Part shown: one piece after another, positions 62,735 through 64,000 of the stretch
How positions within the stretch are numbered: the first letter of the stretch is position 1
Layout: each line of letters opens with the position of its first letter
NCBI GenBank assembly: GCA_945952465.1
Contig: CAMFIB010000002.1
Span: 1-64,000, forward strand
Length of the DNA: 64,000 bases
Direction of reading: 5' to 3'
DNA from: an uncultured Pseudomonadota bacterium
Lineage (GTDB): Bacteria > Pseudomonadota > Gammaproteobacteria > Burkholderiales > Burkholderiaceae_C
Program-made: the position numbers and the translations under genes
The notes under the pieces: generated by a model
The model's database searches: none
Seen by the model: the letters and a program-made list of their open reading frames with translations, nothing else
Told to the model about the DNA's origin: nothing

Positions 62735-64000
62735 GTGCCGGTGTTCCAGAGCGCGTTCAGCCCGCAGGACGAAGCGGCCCGCCAGCGCCGCGAGGCCATG
62801 CTGGCGCGCATCGCCGCATGGCGCGCGGTGGAGGCGCGTTCCGCCGCCGCGTCTGCCCGGGCCAAGCCGATGTTCGACAAGCGCGGCCAACTGCTGCCGC
62901 GCGAACGCGTCGCGCTGCTGCTCGACGCGAACACGCCGTGGCTGCCGCTGTGCGGCATGGCCGGCTACGGGCAGGACACGCGGGAGCTGGCGGTGTCGGT
63001 GCCCGGCGGCGGTGTGATCGCCGGCATCGGCATCGTCAACGGCGTGCGCTGCATGGTGGTGGCGAGCGATTCCGGCATCGACGCCGGTGCCATCCAGGCG
63101 ATGGGGCTGGACAAGATCCTGCGGGTGCAGGAGATCGCGCTGCAGAACCGGCTGCCGTTCATCCATCTGGTCGAGAGCGCGGGCGCCAACCTGATGCGTT
63201 ACCGCGTGGAGGGCTTCGTGCACGGCGGCGCGCTGTTCCGCAACCTGGCGCGGCTGTCGGCCGCCGGGCTGCCGGTGGTCACGGTGCAGCACGGCTCCGG
63301 CACCGCGGGCGGCGCCTACATGCCGGGGCTGAGCGACGTGGTGGTGATGGTGCGCGGCCGCTCGCGCGCCTTCCTCGCTGGCCCGCCGCTGCTGAAGGCG
63401 GCCACCGGCGAGGTCGCGACCGAAGAGGAACTGGGCGGCGCCGAGATGCACTGCACCACCTCGGGCCTCGGTGAATACCTGGCCGAAGACGACCGCCACG
63501 CGCTCGGCATCGCCCGCGAGGTGGTCGCCGGTCTCGGCTGGGACCGCGCCACGCCCGCCACGGGCCGGCCCGCCGCCTTCGATGCCGACGAGCTGCTGGC
63601 GCTGATGCCGGCGAACCTGCGCGAGCCGGTCGACCTGCGCGAGGTCATGGGCCGCATCGCCGACGCCGGCGAGCTGCTCGAATTCAAGCCCGGCCACGGC
63701 GCGGCCACGCTGTGCGTGCAGGCGCGCGTCGGCGGCCATGCGGTGGGCTTCATCGGCAACAACGGCCCCATCGACGTGGCCGGCGCCAACAAGGCCACGC
63801 ACTTCATCCAGTGGCTGTGCCAGCTCGGCCAGCCCATCGTCTACCTGCAGAACACCACCGGCTACATGGTGGGCACGCAGAGCGAGCAGGCCGGCATGAT
63901 CAAGCACGGCAGCAAGATGATCCAGGCCGTGACCGGCGCCACGGTGCCGCAGATCACGCTGCAGGTGGGCGCGAGTTTCGGCGCCGGCAACTACGGCATG
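62735..64000 (+). CDS. Acyl-CoA carboxylase carboxyltransferase (beta) subunit, 3'-truncated by window end
   Basis: 422 codons visible, GTG start 7 bases after AGGAGG. Carboxyltransferase fold: PRERVALLLDANTPWLPLCG, NRLPFIHLVESAGANLMR, GSGTAGGAYMPGLSDVVVMV, and the second half VGFIGNNGPIDVAGANKATH and GASFGAGNYGM. Related to methylcrotonoyl-, geranyl- and propionyl-CoA carboxylase beta subunits; which substrate is unclear. A biotin-carrying alpha subunit would be expected just beyond the window. TetR gene directly upstream. Confidence 0.9.
   Translation, partial: MPVFQSAFSPQDEAARQRREAMLARIAAWRAVEARSAAASARAKPMFDKRGQLLPRERVALLLDANTPWLPLCGMAGYGQDTRELAVSVPGGGVIAGIGIVNGVRCMVVASDSGIDAGAIQAMGLDKILRVQEIALQNRLPFIHLVESAGANLMRYRVEGFVHGGALFRNLARLSAAGLPVVTVQHGSGTAGGAYMPGLSDVVVMVRGRSRAFLAGPPLLKAATGEVATEEELGGAEMHCTTSGLGEYLAEDDRHALGIAREVVAGLGWDRATPATGRPAAFDADELLALMPANLREPVDLREVMGRIADAGELLEFKPGHGAATLCVQARVGGHAVGFIGNNGPIDVAGANKATHFIQWLCQLGQPIVYLQNTTGYMVGTQSEQAGMIKHGSKMIQAVTGATVPQITLQVGASFGAGNYGM

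Overview
The window is chromosomal DNA from a high-GC betaproteobacterium, most likely Burkholderiales, family Comamonadaceae. The evidence is the gene order fur / bamE-dapB-exbB-exbD-leuS-lptE-holA, hpf-ptsN-hprK, ssb-MFS-uvrA and the TetR-acyl-CoA dehydrogenase-FadB-like-thiolase operon, together with two short dispersed repeat families that I associate with this family. No rRNA, tRNA, CRISPR array, phage or complete insertion sequence was seen. Genus cannot be set from the sequence alone.

Layout. (1) 0-4.7 kb: a large exported Ser/Thr/Asn-rich protein with a strong promoter and strong terminator, then two sugar-transfer genes (GT2 glycosyltransferase and a WecA/MraY-type sugar-phosphate transferase). 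(2) 4.7-15.3 kb: housekeeping block: argB, then holA, lptE, leuS, exbD, exbB, dapB and bamE on the minus strand, fur divergent, then hprK, ptsN and hpf. (3) 15.4-24.8 kb: MFS exporter, patatin-like lipase, corA with a strongly structured leader, a nucleosidase, a fatty acyl-CoA ligase and the three-gene proton-translocating transhydrogenase. (4) 25-27.9 kb: nudJ and mnmA, separated by an apparent insertion carrying a small twin-Arg ORF and an FkbM methyltransferase. (5) 27.9-33.2 kb: exported esterase/phytase-like lipoprotein, TonB-C-like protein, then a lower-GC accessory stretch with a decayed XRE regulator and a divergent DMT exporter/Lrp pair. (6) 33.2-40.3 kb: ssb, MFS, uvrA, slmA, pdeM and an FAH-family hydrolase. 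(7) 40.5-49.8 kb: an eight-gene fatty-acid beta-oxidation operon led by its TetR regulator. (8) 50-53.8 kb: iron uptake set (TonB-dependent receptor, PiuC hydroxylase, PepSY membrane protein) behind a good Fur-box match. (9) 53.8-61.8 kb: seven same-strand genes, all exported or membrane proteins except a response regulator. These are a Tat lipoprotein intradiol-dioxygenase homologue, a two-component system whose sensor loop is rich in Met-Pro and His, an LVIVD-repeat lipoprotein, a DUF6765/phospholipase-C-fold-like secreted protein, a 12-TM protein predicted to mature with an N-terminal His, and a cupredoxin-like protein. (10) 61.9-64 kb: TetR regulator and the first part of an acyl-CoA carboxylase beta subunit, cut by the window end.

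Most interesting: the 53.8-61.8 kb exported cluster, which reads like an undescribed metal (perhaps copper) handling or sensing system; the multi-hairpin leader ahead of corA; and a dispersed ~50-bp repeat that repeatedly sits at gene 3' ends, supplies stop codons, and twice appears in frame inside coding sequence (leuS and a TetR gene).
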